Source: Onchidella celtica (Eukaryota > Mollusca > Gastropoda > Systellommatophora > Onchidiidae). From it: a stretch of DNA of 64,000 bases. A program made the position numbers and the translations under genes. Within the stretch, counting starts at the first letter, position 1, and every line of letters starts with the position of its first letter. The notes under the pieces were generated by a model. It saw nothing but the letters and a program-made list of their open reading frames with translations, ran no database searches and was not told the origin of the DNA. Below are positions 52,500-64,000 of this stretch, in pieces. The stretch is taken from contig OZ007571.1 of NCBI GenBank assembly GCA_963931925.1, forward strand, positions 39,445,550 through 39,509,549, written 5' to 3'.

Positions 52500-54374
52500 C
52501 AGTGTGGACCTTGGTCATAACGAGAAGTCGCGTTCCACCAAAAAAGTCTCGTTATAGCTGAGGTCTCGCTATTCCAGGAAAGGGTACAAAAGGCAAGGCA
52601 AGGGATTAAAATACCCCACTATGTGCAAGACATACTAACAACGGAGGTAACCATGAAAAATAGTGGGGCACTTTAATGGTTACCTCCCTTGTTGGCATGT
52701 CCTGTACATCAACATACATATAATATCAAACTGACGGCAGATCTCGGCCTTGATATTGGTCCTTGGGGGGGGGGGGGGTCTTTTTTTGTGCGGACAGTAG
52801 CCATGTCTCGATCAAATTACATGAGTCAGATGCAAAAGTTGGGAGGCAGACGACTCCGTTCGTTTCCCGTGCTGTATCATTCAAACTATGGGGACAGACT
52901 GGCCACGTGTTTGTGACACAGCAAGTGTAGGCATGTGGTCACAAAGCCCGGTGTGGACAAAGAGCATACGCTGTGCGGCAATCAATTATGATCAAAGATC
53001 ATGCTACATGTAATAATTATCACACTTTACAGGTAGTGACCAGCAATGCACATGTCTAATGAATCCACACGGTTGTAGCCTTCATGGCCTGCCCCCCGGT
53101 TTGCCTCAGTGAGTGATGGCAGACCTGCCTACTTTTACTAAATTTCCGTAATTTATACGAAATTCTGATCCTCGTTACGGAACAACGAAATCCTACGAAT
53201 TTTCGACACTTTTGTGGAATTGCAGGCGATGCGGCACAAATGCACGAGTTCTTTATTGAAATTCGAATCACTGAATTGCTGATATGAACCGGAAGTTGTA
53301 ATAAACTTTTGACCTCGTGTGTAACTGTGTAGCTGTAGTTTGCCAGTTTGTCCGATTGGGTTTTGCTCTTTAGAGCGTTAGGTTCATGATTTGCTTCAAA
53401 TATTCCTTCATTTGGCTCAGTTTGGCTCCAAATTTTAAAAAAGTGTCATTCCACGGATCTAGATCTCGGCCTCTCCCTGGCAATTGTGAAGCTTGAGCGG
53501 GAGCGTTTCATTGAGTTGACGTCGTGTGGTTCTCGCTGAACACTGTAAGCACGTGGAATTTTACCGTACAGCCCGAGTAGTCCCTACTTTTGATTTCTTT
53601 TAGATTTAAGGATTGTCTGCGCCACCAAGTAAGATGAAGAAGACGGGCAGACAGACATTTCGACAAGTCTACACTGAAGAATGGTCTTGCATTGTGACGT
53701 CGCGTGTCGGTCCTACCGTAATTATCGTAAACTTCACAATAACTTACCCTTACTCAAACTCAATGCACAACATCATCAAATCAACAAACAACAAATAAAC
53801 ATGATACATAACAATTATCTTTGTTGACATATGACATAGTATGGCAGGCAATTGTTTGCTTTCTTAGTGTTACTCCGTGCGCGTTACAAGAGATTACTAA
53901 TTTTTATGTGAAATTACTAAAAATTGGTAATCCATTACTAATTATTAACTTTCGAAGTGGGTAGGTTTGGATGAGTCATCACTTTGAGCTGGCTGCGTGT
54001 AATGTGCTGTCACAGCACGTGGTCAGTAGGGTGAGAAAGCATACTAGGCCTAAGCGAGAGATGGCCAGGTGGGGCCACAACTCGAAAGACGGGCGTGTAG
54101 TGACATTACTGACAAGCAAAGAACGATGCATGTTGTTACTGTCTGACTGGACTGACTCTCAATACGTTGTTCTGGTGGCCGCCCCTACCATTTGCCATGC
54201 TCGCTCAAAATTAATTCTCTCGCTATATAGCAGGTGCTTTGATTATTTATTGCCGTTATTCGAGTATTTTATTATATATAGCTCAGATAGTAGAAAAAAA
54301 TGGGGATTTAAAATGTTCTCGCTATTGGCAAAGGTCTCGTTATTAGCAGTGTCGTTAAACAAGATGGTCCACTG
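52500..54374 (+). mobile_element. pogo/Tigger-like MITE 'family T3', copy 1, interrupted
   Basis: Starts CAGTGTGGACCTTGGTCATAA, ends ACAAGATGGTCCACTG. Subterminal 'tctcgttat' and 'tctcgctatt' motifs recur near both ends. It matches copy 2 (55,974-56,961) in reverse except for about 890 extra bases in the middle (about 53,020-53,990), which are a separate insertion. The open frame 53,971-54,489 is not transposase-like. Confidence 0.75.
53120..53969 (+). mobile_element. hAT-like insertion nested in T3 copy 1
   Basis: Ends CAGACCTGCC...GGTAGGTTTG form a short imperfect inverted pair in hAT style. At about 53,632-53,712 a frame reads 'MKKTGRQTFRQVYTEEWSCI', resembling the N-terminal 'Q-x-FR-x-E-Y/W' leader of hAT-type transposases ahead of their zinc finger; the rest is missing. 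Target duplications are not clear. Confidence 0.45.
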
Positions 54375-54899
54375 CATCATGAGAGCCTCTCATTCAAGTT
54401 TGCTGAAAGTCTCAACGTCAATTAAGCAAATTACATGGTTTAAGTTGACATGCACATTATTTCTGTATCTTGACTGCAGTTCACTCTAAAATTATAAAAT
54501 AATCACAAAAAACGTGGCATCAAATGTTTGAAACTGCTAAAAGGTGCGATTCTCTATTAGGCCATGGGACCAAACTTGTAGCTTGTCATTCCTTAACGCA
54601 CCTCAGGGGATAAGCTGATTTTTTGCATGCAAGCTTTTGTGCATCTCCCCTTCACAAAAAACCAATGTTGTCATTTCAAGTCTTGCACATTTTTGTATAA
54701 TTTGTATGTAAAGTGTGCCAATAAATGATAATTAATGATGCGAATTGAGTTTGCCATTTAAACAATGCTATTTTAATCAACCAATGGAATTGAGCCTTTC
54801 GCCGCGAAATCCAAAATGGCTGCCTCCATGATGGAATGCTGTATGCACACTAAGAAAGATGTAAATAGTAATATAATTCAGTTTTCTTTGGATGATATT
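54375..54899. other. Intergenic stretch, no feature seen
   Basis: AT-rich spacer between the T3 element and a family B repeat. No coding or RNA signal. Confidence 0.45.
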
Positions 54900-55320
54900 T
54901 CGAGAATAAACAATCATGTGCTTTCTCTCTCTCTCTCTCTCTTACAATAAAAGTAGTAATCTGCAGTCCTGCTTCAGAACTCAAGCGCGCCAGGACACTG
55001 AGCACCAAGCGTTACTTTTTATGACCTGCACGGTACTATAACAGAATGGAAGCAAGATGGAGGATGAAAATGACAGCACGAGAAAACAATGCATTTTCTA
55101 TAAATTCAAGAACCAAACTAATCAAAATAATAAAAACTTCCGTGCACCCTCCGCGGTACTTGAAATGGACATGTAGAATTGGGTTAGGGTAGGAGGTCTA
55201 ATAAAAACGCCTGCGTTCAAAGGTGGAGATTTTGTGAAATATATAATTATGTAAAACGAAACAAACATGCAAAAATACAGATGTTACATAGCAATAAACA
55301 TTTTTTTAAAATAAGTTATT
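54900..55320 (+). repeat. Dispersed repeat 'family B', copy 3, interrupted
   Basis: Begins at 'gaataaacaatcatgtg', lacking the first 30 bp of copies 1-2. A (CT)n run stands where the others have poly-C. About 200 bp of unrelated sequence (about 55,045-55,245) separates the 5' part from 'gtgaaatatataat...caataaacatt'. Confidence 0.6.
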
Positions 55321-55971
55321 AATGTGCACAGTTACGGATGACAACATTTGATTTTTAGTCAAAGATGGTTACTGGGAACATATTAAAACCATACCCAGAT
55401 TTTCCCTAGGGGGTGCATAACGAACTTTACTTTAGAGACTAGCTAGGATTTTGGTCCCACGGCCTATATTGGAGATGGCAAACAACACTACCAACAGTTG
55501 ATTTCTGCACCCTCAACATGGTTCTTCACTCACAATCAGTAACGGGTGATTGAAGTCAGTGACAGTAGGCATCAATGGTGTGCTTCACTTTACTGTGACA
55601 TTAAAAATTTCAGTTTTTGGAGCCTTCTGTCACTGATCCCAATCCTCTATTACTGATTGTGGGTAACTATTCTATTCACAACATTGTTTTGGTAAACATA
55701 TATACATCAAACTGCATTTTGAAAAGTGTCAGCTAATCTGAACAGTAGATGAAAATGCTATAAATAGAGGCAACTGTTCTCAAAAATTCTAGAAAAAGAC
55801 CAGTTTTAATTGTATACTTCCTACATCTACAAGATAGGTTTCAAAATGTCATAGCTTTAAATGGCACATATGGCAAGCGTTCTTAACTTGTGATGTCCCA
55901 CAACTCTTCAAGCTTTCCTTGTGAGTGGATTATGTCAACTTTCCTGCTGATCCCAGGATAACAGTTACATG
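55321..55971. other. Intergenic stretch, no feature seen
   Basis: No gene, repeat boundary or RNA recognised. Confidence 0.45.
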
Positions 55972-55973
55972 TA

Positions 55974-56961
55974 CAGTGGACCATCATGTTTAACGACACT
56001 GCTAATAATAAGACCCCCCTGACAATGAGAACATTTAACTCTCCGTTTTTTCTGCCATATGAACCATGTAATAAAATACTTGAATAACGTCAATCGATAA
56101 TCAAAACGCCTGCTATAATGAGAAAATTCATTTTGAGTGCATGCAACAAATTGTGGGGGCAGCCGCAGGACAATGTGTTGGGAGTCAGACACTACACACC
56201 CGCCCTGCACATTGTGAAATATTAGAAAAGTCACATCAAGGCTTACAGCAAAGTAAAAAATTGGCAAAAAGTGCTTTTGCCGAAATATTGGCATTTTCTG
56301 TCTTCCCTTTTTCTTTGCATTTCATTGTATCATTTGAGTACTGTATTATGCAAAGCTTTGTTAGTATGTTACATACAACCTTCACTTTTTGCCAGTTGTG
56401 GTCTACCTGGTTATCTCTCACTTAGGCCTAGTACTTGCTTTCTCTCCTTACTGATTACATGCCATGACAGCACACTACGTGCTGTGATGATCGATAATTT
56501 TTAAATGTAGCAGTCTACTAGCGCAGTCATGATTGACACCAATCGCTGCGCGGCACATGCTCTTGGTCTACACTGGGCTTCGTGACCACATGCCTACACT
56601 CCCTGTGTTGCAATCACTAGCCGGTCTGTTCCCCTTCAACCCATTCTCTGAATCATACAGCATGGGAAACTGCCAGATACATGTACAAACGTACTTCTGT
56701 TTCTAACTTTTGCATCTGACTGATCTCGTCTTGTAACCTGATCGAAACATGGCTACCATCAGCAAAAAAAACCCCCAAAAAGTATCGATATGAAAGCCGA
56801 GATTTGCCGTCAATTATTACATGTCATGTACAGGACGTGTTAACAAGGGAAATAAGCATTAAAAATGGGGTATTTTTACTTTTCTGGAATAGCAAGGCCT
56901 TGGTTATAATGAGACATTTTTGGTGGAACATTACATCTTTCATAACCAAGTTTCACTATCA
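55974..56961 (-). mobile_element. pogo/Tigger-like MITE 'family T3', copy 2
   Basis: Starts CAGTGGACCATCATGTTTAAC after a TA (55,972-55,973). It is the reverse of 52,500-54,374 without the nested insertion, about 988 bp. The far end near 56,961 is diverged. A family A repeat (about 56,236-56,400) lies inside it. Confidence 0.72.
56236..56400 (+). repeat. Dispersed repeat 'family A', copy 5
   Basis: 'cttacagcaaagtaaaaaattggcaaaaag', split by changes, and 'tttgcatttcattgtatcatttgagta' match family A landmarks. It sits inside T3 copy 2. Confidence 0.5.
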
Positions 56962-57712
56962 TACTTTAAAAAAATTTGTATAAAATTTGATTTTGCAATA
57001 ATATCCTCCCGTTTGACCATGATCAGGCCAAGCAAGACACTAAAACAGTAAAAGTGAGAAACAGTAAGACTAAGAAAGACAGCAAGAAAGAATTGAATTT
57101 GCAATTATAGAGGAAAAACTAAATCATCAAAGAATATGAACTTATCCTTTTCGCATTTGGCTCTGCAAGAGTTACTCACCCATGCTTGAAAGAAAACAAC
57201 AATAGCAATGTACACGAATTATGGTTTCAGGACTGCACAGTCTACATGATGTAAATAAATGAAGCAAATGCAGTAGTTTACACTGTCTGCGTCTTCTATA
57301 CTGCTGTTGTAGTTATTGTTTGGGTAACCATGGAAACAATATGAAACGTTCAAAGTTTAACAAGACATACAAAGTGACGACATGGCAGAGAGACCATGTT
57401 AGTCTTGTTTAAGACACTACAGATGATGTCATTTGACCTGAAAAAATTTACTTTCATTACATGATTTATGATTATGAGGCTGACAGATGAATAAAATGAT
57501 TACCCTTTGTAAACTTTCAGTCAAAATTAGGCTGGCTGCCCTAAAACATAAAACTGGTGAAGAAAAAGTTGAAATTCTAATGACATTTTATGAAAATACG
57601 ATGTATTTCTGACATGCCATAGCCTTGATTAAAATATATATCCACCTTAATTCTATTCACACTGTTGAAGTAGGTTCTAATTTTAACAACCTGTTTTTGT
57701 CTGATTTTCCAG
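56962..57712. other. Intergenic stretch, no feature seen
   Basis: AT-rich and unique-looking, with no coding similarity. Confidence 0.45.
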
Positions 57713-57716
57713 TTAA

Positions 57717-58463
57717 CCCCCCCGCTGTTTCCCAAGCGCTCATGCCCCACAGGCGGCAAAGTCAAGCTGACCGCGCCACGCGCAAGCCGTATTTTCACAC
57801 GTCAGGTCACTGACCTTTTTGAGACGTAACCACGGCCTTATTGTTCACTGTATCTCTTCTAAATCAAAGGCATTGTGACATGGACATGTTCACCAGTGAA
57901 CCACTGGACGGAATCACAAAGACTAAGCTTTCAAAGGCTCTCCCCACACTTTCAAAAGATGTAACATCGACATGTGAGCTGTTGCTCAACAAATTTGCAA
58001 TATTATCTCATTTTCTCACAAGCTGACCACCATCTGGAGTTGTCTGTATCTAAGAGCCAATTCGAAACAAGCTCTGAAATAATCTTTGCCCCAAATGCCC
58101 ACATTGGTTTATTAGTATGTGTCAATTAGGATGAAACCATTTGTGAAGGGCTTGGGAGGGCGTGGCTAGTTATCATGCTTTGTTCTCACGAAAACTACAG
58201 CTGTCAGTTTGGAATCATTATAAGTGATTAAGTCAGATCATTGGTTACAGACTGACAGACTAAGGTTTTGCTGGTTAATTCATTATCAAGCGTGATAAGG
58301 CATAGCAGCGAATGTTTTCATACCGATCAATAAAAACTGAACCACGTGGACAGCGTGTGTGGTCATCGCATAGCGGCAAAGGTCAGTGACCCCAGATAAG
58401 ATTCTCCGTGAGGAAGGTCACTGACCGGGCAGCGGGCTTTACGGGTAGTGCGCGGGGTGAGAG
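57717..58463 (+). mobile_element. piggyBac-like MITE 'family P', copy 3
   Basis: TTAA at 57,713-57,716 and 58,464-58,467. It is collinear with copy 1 (16,950-17,719), with a shortened left end, and is 747 bp. It lies in the intergenic region between SMC6 and the reverse-strand exon at 61.5 kb. Confidence 0.88.
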
Positions 58464-58467
58464 TTAA

Positions 58468-59746
58468 GACTGGAGAAGAAGGCTTTCAGAAACATTGAAT
58501 ATTTACTGCAGGCTGTAATTTATGTGATCATGGGCAAGACAGGTGCCCATTTATCTGTAGGCCTACATACCAACTGGACAATTATTTTGTAGCTTCTGCT
58601 TTAAAAAAATTACTATGGTAGCCTACTGGAGCAAATGACATGAAACAAAGTACACGCAGTCTTACAATGAGTCCTGGCCTTTGCTGGTCTTTCAGTGGGA
58701 CATGCCTTAGAGCTTACATATCATTCAAAAATATCAATAAATACTGATTACCTACTATGACAGATTTGACTCAAAGTTTTACAATACATTTGTATGAAAA
58801 TTGCTACATTGTAACTAGCATGGTATGGGCCATATCTAATTATTTGTCAATCTTAAAAATATCGAAAGTATACATGTCTATAATTTAAGACCTTGGTGTG
58901 ATTGTGAAATTATCACGATACATGTATCTATGTACACTATCTAAATATAAATATAGACCAAAAAAAAAAGAAATGCACAGTTGAAACAGCCTGTCATATG
59001 AGATGAAGATGCACTAATGATAACTTCATTACTTGTGGGACCCAACATCATCCGAGTCCATTTCAATACCACTGCAGTGATAAAAGCCAACTGATGTGAT
59101 ATGGAACAGTTTGCAGTTGGAAGAGGACGAGTCTGAACAATCTTTAGTTACCGAAAAACCATGTAGCCTTTCAACTCAAGTCTATACTGTATTCCATCTT
59201 TCTAAACACTATCATCCTATCTACACATCATCCCTGGCCTATTCTGGCAGAAAATGAACTTAAACATAGATTTGATTTTTGCATTCTCTGGAACTCATGA
59301 AGATGAATTACCAGTATTACAATCTAAAGTAAAGCCTGTGTCAAGAAAGTAAAATGACCAATGAAATTACATGTATGTGAATAGTTACGATGGTGACAAC
59401 AAAATTATTGCATTCTCAGCTGTGTACATGAAAACTGTAACCCAGCAAACACCCTAATCATTAAGATCTCATCCATATTGTCTGCACAGCCATTCTGAAC
59501 GTGAAAAAGAACATAAAATTGTTAAAAATATGGAATTGAACTCGTAAACAATAAATAAAAATTTACATATTGAGTATGCACATCCCATCTCAGCCAGAAG
59601 ACTTCAGTATTTGTCCTGCCTAGCAAGGCTTCAATAAAATTGATACTATACGCAGTGACATGAATGAATGCATGTTGTTTAGACATTATCTGCCCAGGAC
59701 TGCATGAGACCATACAACTTTGCATTTCATGATTTATCTTTGATAC
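58468..59746. other. Intergenic stretch, no feature seen
   Basis: About 1.3 kb, AT-rich, no gene or repeat boundary recognised. It could include distal 3' UTR of the reverse-strand gene. Confidence 0.4.
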
Positions 59747-59749
59747 GTA

Positions 59750-60977
59750 TACCAGAGATGCCACCCAACAAAAACAAAAATCTGAATAGTTGCGGACGAC
59801 GAAAAAAATTAAATGATACCAGTTCTAAATCTATACTTTCATGTTTTTTTTTTCTTCTTGATCACTAAGGATTAAGCTGAAAATCATCTTAGAAACTTAC
59901 ACTATTTACAGTTCATTTCAAACATATCTTATTATCCACCCTTTGTCTTGATCAAAACTGAAAAAGAATCCTCTCCAGAAAAACATTGTGGCAAACTTGT
60001 TTTTGCTCCGAAGCTGTGTTTTTCCTACAACCATGTCAGATAAGAACTGCCTTGACATGTTGGAATTTCAGTGCCAAAATGCACAAAAGCCCTGCATAAT
60101 TTTTGCCTATTCTGTGCTGAGGAGTGTTTTTACACTCCCAATCTCATGTCTTAATTTGGCACTTCGTGCCCATGCAACGTCAAACTCCATGTTCATGACT
60201 TGGATTTAAGAAATCTAGGTCAAGACAAGTTTAAAATTGATTCCTCTTTCCATCACAATCACTGCCGAATAAATTACTTTAGTCTCTTAATATGTCTATC
60301 CATAGATCTTGCCAGATCTTATTCCTGCAACCGTCATTGTTGCTGCCAAGTAAATCACTTAGATCTAGACTTAGACGATGTCTGGCTAAAGCTTAAATTT
60401 GAAGGAAGAGATATTAATCTAGCTAGGTTTAGAACTAGTTCCTCCTTCCATTACAGTTGCCACCAAATTATGAAATATAACACTTGAGACTTAAGCGAGG
60501 GCGAATTGATAGATCTATGCAGTTAGTTTCGGAATTGCCGCCATACGGAACGGTAAAAAGAATGTAAAAACTCGTAGCAAGTGATCCAATTCCCGAACCA
60601 TGCAAAACAAGCAATAAGAAAGTAGAACTAACTTCTGGTTTATTCATAAAATGATCGCAATATTCTGATTCGGCGCATCTTGTAAAAGTTATAATTGACT
60701 CACTTGCGACGGATCCGCCAACATTCGGCTGACTGGTCGCTTTACAAACTGGACGGATCCGCCACCCCTTGGCGTAAAATTTCCAAAGGTCAAGTCTCAA
60801 GTGAGTTAAAAACTAGAACCCGGAAGAATGAAAAACGGGGGGAAAAAAAAGCTGATTGCTGGAAGTTACAAAAAATCAGAATACCGGCCTTGCTAATTGG
60901 AAAATCGGAATCACGCCCGTTTTTCGAGAAAAATCGGAATGATTCCGATCAAATCAGAATGGGTGGCATCTCTGGTA
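59750..60977. mobile_element. TA-flanked element with perfect inverted ends
   Basis: GTATACCAGAGATGCCACCC at 59,747-59,766 is perfectly inverted at 60,961-60,980. With TA taken as the target duplication the element is 1,228 bp. The interior holds a shorter inverted pair, CACTTGAGACTT at 60,481 and AAGTCTCAAGTG ending at 60,803, perhaps a nested MITE, plus two similar direct blocks ('ttcctc.ttccat.aca'). It is noncoding. Confidence 0.7.
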
Positions 60978-61139
60978 TACAATTGTAAAGCCATGCATGA
61001 CAGTGAAGTTGTATCTATAATAAAAATTGCTGTGATTAACATTACAAAATCCTGAGCAAAGCATGCTTGCAGTTGAAATTTCAGGTATGCAGTAATTCAT
61101 GATTTGCTCCCCTTCATCATCTTGAATACTGGCCACATC

Positions 61140-61508
61140 ATTTTATTCAATAGTTTGTTTTCTTTCTTCTCTTTTTAATGCAGTGTTTTCATGAAAATGA
61201 CCGATTTTTTTATTAAATTCTCTCCAGAGCTGTTATTAAATAGCAGCACATATTATCTCAGCTGTGCTACCCGTCTTATTGGAAGACGATGTACATTTGA
61301 GAGAGATATGAAAAAATTATGAGCTAACAACATTTTGTCTATGCACAGCCTACACTCATCTTCCCGTTGCCCAAAATATTTTTGGGAATAAAATAAATAA
61401 ATCGTAAGATGTTCATAGTTCTTACAGTGAAAAATGTGGTATCTCACAAATGTTTCACTAGTATCTGAGGAAATGACATTTTTTCGGGTTGTAAAATGAC
61501 TAAACCAA
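61140..61508 (-). other. Probable 3' UTR of the reverse-strand gene
   Basis: Directly follows the stop at 61,509 on the - strand. An ATTAAA/AATAAA-like signal on the - strand lies near 61,205-61,215 (TTTTTTTATTAAA on +). This is inference from position only. Confidence 0.35.
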
Positions 61509-62017
61509 TCAGTCTCCCACTGGCTCTGTTTTTATCATGCGCTCAACATTAAAACTACCATCTGCATTCCCTCCAGTATGCTCATTTTTTACCAGAACAT
61601 GTGGAAATACAGAATTATTTGTTTGTCGCTCACTTTCTGATGGCACAGAAGATGTAGATAAATTTACTGGCTCACTAGAATCAGCATCAGGTTCACCTGT
61701 CATTTGTGGTAAGGTTACATTGTCAGTTGGTGTATTGGAGTTTGCATTGTCCTGACTGGATGATTCTCTCTCACAACCTGGACAGGGTGCTGAATGGCAA
61801 CCACTCACAAGATTACTATTATCCTGACTTGAGGAATCTGTTTCATAGTTCATACTGGGTGTTGAATCATATAATCCTGCGGTGACAGGCGGCAACAGCC
61901 CAGAGATTTTTTGGCGTGCCATTTGTTCATCCTGTAATTCAGTGTATGTAGGCAGGTGTGCCAGCACCTTGGGTTTCAGTCGACTTGGAAGGATGACTTT
62001 TTCTGTTTCTATTCCAC
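61509..62017 (-). CDS. Last coding exon of an unrecognised protein with C-terminal SUMO motifs
   Basis: The longest open frame in the right third of the window that is not a repeat. The - strand shows a good acceptor (CCGTTTTCAG) at 62,018 and then 168 codons to a stop, beginning 'GIETEKVILPSRLKPKVLAH'. The middle is Ser/Asp/Asn-rich, with 'SSSQDN' twice, and disordered. The end is hydrophilic, with two psi-K-x-E sumoylation consensus sites, 'VKNE' and 'IKTE', the latter 6 residues from the C end. I do not recognise the family. Upstream exons were not found in 62,018-64,000. It is transcribed towards SMC6 (convergent). A nuclear regulator is a fair guess, no more. Confidence 0.6.
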
Positions 62018-64000
62018 CTGAAAACGGACAAATTGACAAAAATCCTTCATATTTTAATAGGATATGATGTCGACTGATTCAATACAAATAAGATTTCTGC
62101 CATCAATAGCCTAAGCCAGGGTGGGTCAGGTTGTTCATGTCTAAATGAAATTACTGATTTTTAAGAAAAGTAAGTTAAAAGAACAATGGAAATTTTAAAA
62201 GTATGTAACTGAAGATAATCAAATGACAATTTCCCTAAAATGGGCTGAGTGGTCCTTCATTCTCCATAACCATTGATAAGAAGTATACATAAATGCTAAC
62301 AAAAAAATTATCTGGCCTCCCAATAAAATTACCAATGAAAGTCTGCACACTTTTTCTGCCTGGCCACAAGTACCAATTTGAAGTCTACCTTTAACCTAGT
62401 GTACTGCTTGAGATTTGTCATTAAATCTTGTTTAATGACCAATACCAAAGATACTAGACTGATAAGATCAGACACTCTGTTCTTCTGGCCTCTTAAAATG
62501 CCATTTATATACAGTCCCGGGCACCGCCCACTCGCGGCACGCAGAGCCAGCGTTTTGTACAATGGATTTGCATAGAAAATAAGACACAACACCGATCGGT
62601 TTCCCTTCCAGAGGCCATTTGACTATCAAAATATTTTTAAAATATGTAGTATCTAATTAGTAATGAACTTTTCAATAAAGCAAAGCAAAAAGAGGGCGGG
62701 TGAAGGAAGGAAAAAGTCAGAAACAGATTTTTCATGAGATGGCTTAGACATAGCTCTAGTAAAGTGCGTGCGCCTTCTCTCGCGACAAGCTATTTTCAGC
62801 CTACCGCCAGTGCTTGGAACTCAACTGCTAGATTTTGTACTGCTATGCATCTCTGATGCACGGAAGAAGAACAAGAAGAAGGAAAATCCAAGGTTAGTCT
62901 GTTATTATTAAAGGAAAGTTCTTTTGAGCTAAAAAGGTTTTCAAAGCCCTTCGGTTCCCTTTATTGTTTGCTTTCTTACTTGTATTTGCCTCTGGGAGAC
63001 AGGGCGCGCAAGTTACTTCATAAACGGAAAATCCAGCCTCAATCCCATGTTACTCTAAAAATAAACTACACTGACATTGCTTAACAAGATGTCCTGGGGG
63101 ACATAATAAATAAACTACAGTTGATATTGCTGAACATGATGTCCGAGGGACATAATAAATAACATCACACTATATCATGTTAAGGATAGGCAAACTATAA
63201 TTTTTTTCCAAAGGAGGGAGAGGGATTTTTTGTGTGTAGGACTACGTGTATTAGGGTGTGTGAAGGGTTACTGTTTAAAATTCATTTAAAGTGATGATAT
63301 ATGAAACATTTTAAAAGAGAATGCTCCGTTTCATTACAACCAAGACGGGCAATAACACTCTACCAGATCCATCTAGATGAAAATTGAAAATCAACATAAA
63401 GTCATCAAACCCAAAGAGAGACTATACATGTAGTGCTGGATCCAGACCTCCTGTCTACATGAGGGTAAAAATGCTGACTCTCGTGTATAATGTGACCCCT
63501 GACTTTGTAAGACCTGGGTAGGTGTATGTAAAACAGTTTTGACAGAGCTGAAGAAAACCTAAAGATGATTTTCACATTAATTCTCAAGCAGTCTGGCTGC
63601 CTAATCTAGTATTTCAATGTCATAATCAGAAAGTTGCATTAATGGGTGCCTGACACCTATTACAGACAAGTCTCCCCCCCACCCCCCCCTCCTTCTTCAC
63701 CCTCGCCTCATGTAGCACTGAGCCTAAACTAACACAATAGTCATCGCCCATCTGTGGTGACCGAGTGAGCATGGTTTTTGACACATTCATGGACTTGCTG
63801 GCGCCGACTGTCTTTGCTCCGTGAAAACGATTGAATCTCTATTGCGTAGTTTAAGAAAAAAAAAAATTCAAAAATTGTGGCCATGTGGTATGGTACTTCC
63901 ACATGGGTAACCCGTTTGCCCTTTCTCACTATTGTAACCTCCACTCTCAATGCCCGACGCGAGTAAAATCAGTGGTCCTGTGCATTTTACGACATCTGAG
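62018..64000. other. Right edge: intron or upstream region, no exon identified
   Basis: If the exon ending at 61,509 is real, this is its upstream intron. A purine-rich 'gaagaagaacaagaagaagg' at about 62,863-62,885 after 'ctgatgcacgg' looks like the tail of another truncated LINE, but coding similarity is too weak to call. C runs occur near 63,673-63,690. Confidence 0.35.

Noticed and set aside
53971-54489. 172-aa + strand ORF as a host gene
   Set aside because: It starts about at the edge of a nested insertion and runs through the terminal repeat of a Tigger-like MITE; composition is not protein-like.
62329-62592. 87-aa - strand ORF as an upstream exon of the 61.5-kb gene
   Set aside because: No acceptor/donor pair fits the phase of the downstream exon, and the sequence looks repeat-like.
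1-64000. A new multi-gene system (defence, biosynthetic or toxin cluster)
   Set aside because: Only one complete host gene and one partial exon were recognised; all other coding remains belong to transposable elements.

Overview
This is a 64-kb piece of an AT-rich animal nuclear genome. It has long introns with GT/AG splice sites, many degraded transposons and frequent poly-G/poly-C runs. The one complete gene has metazoan SMC6 features, and the LINE, SINE and TTAA-flanked MITE content fits a marine invertebrate, most likely a mollusc. That taxonomic guess is an inference from repeat style and is not proven here.

Layout. Positions 1-8.8 kb are intergenic and repeat-rich. They hold a 5'-truncated LINE tail with a 13-bp target duplication, a dispersed repeat, two (AGATCT)n palindromic arrays flanking a MITE with an 8-bp target duplication, a hairpin-forming minisatellite and a tandem pair of tRNA-like SINE fragments. 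Positions 8,876-49,258 carry the complete SMC6 gene on the + strand, with 25 coding exons joining in frame to 1,092 residues. Its introns are packed with transposons: piggyBac-like TTAA MITEs, pogo/Tigger-like MITEs, three solo LTRs with exact 5-bp target duplications, an RTE-like LINE nested inside a Tigger-like MITE, and a SINE region with a near-perfect 129-bp-arm palindrome. From 49.3 to 61.5 kb no host gene is seen, only further MITE families. At 61,509-62,017 on the - strand lies what looks like the last coding exon of an unrecognised protein ending in two SUMO-consensus motifs. The rest of that gene was not found and probably lies beyond the window.

Biology. SMC6 is the ATPase partner of SMC5 in the SMC5/6 genome-maintenance complex. 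All catalytic motifs are present (Walker A in exons 2-3, LSGGE signature and Walker B in exon 23, hinge in exons 12-16), so the gene looks functional. I see no operon, CRISPR array, rRNA, functional tRNA or new multi-gene system. The most interesting observations concern genome structure: a decayed duplicate of the exon-8 acceptor region, nested insertions with readable target duplications, short acidic N-terminal transposase-like ORFs kept inside nonautonomous elements, a young long palindrome, and a hairpin minisatellite.
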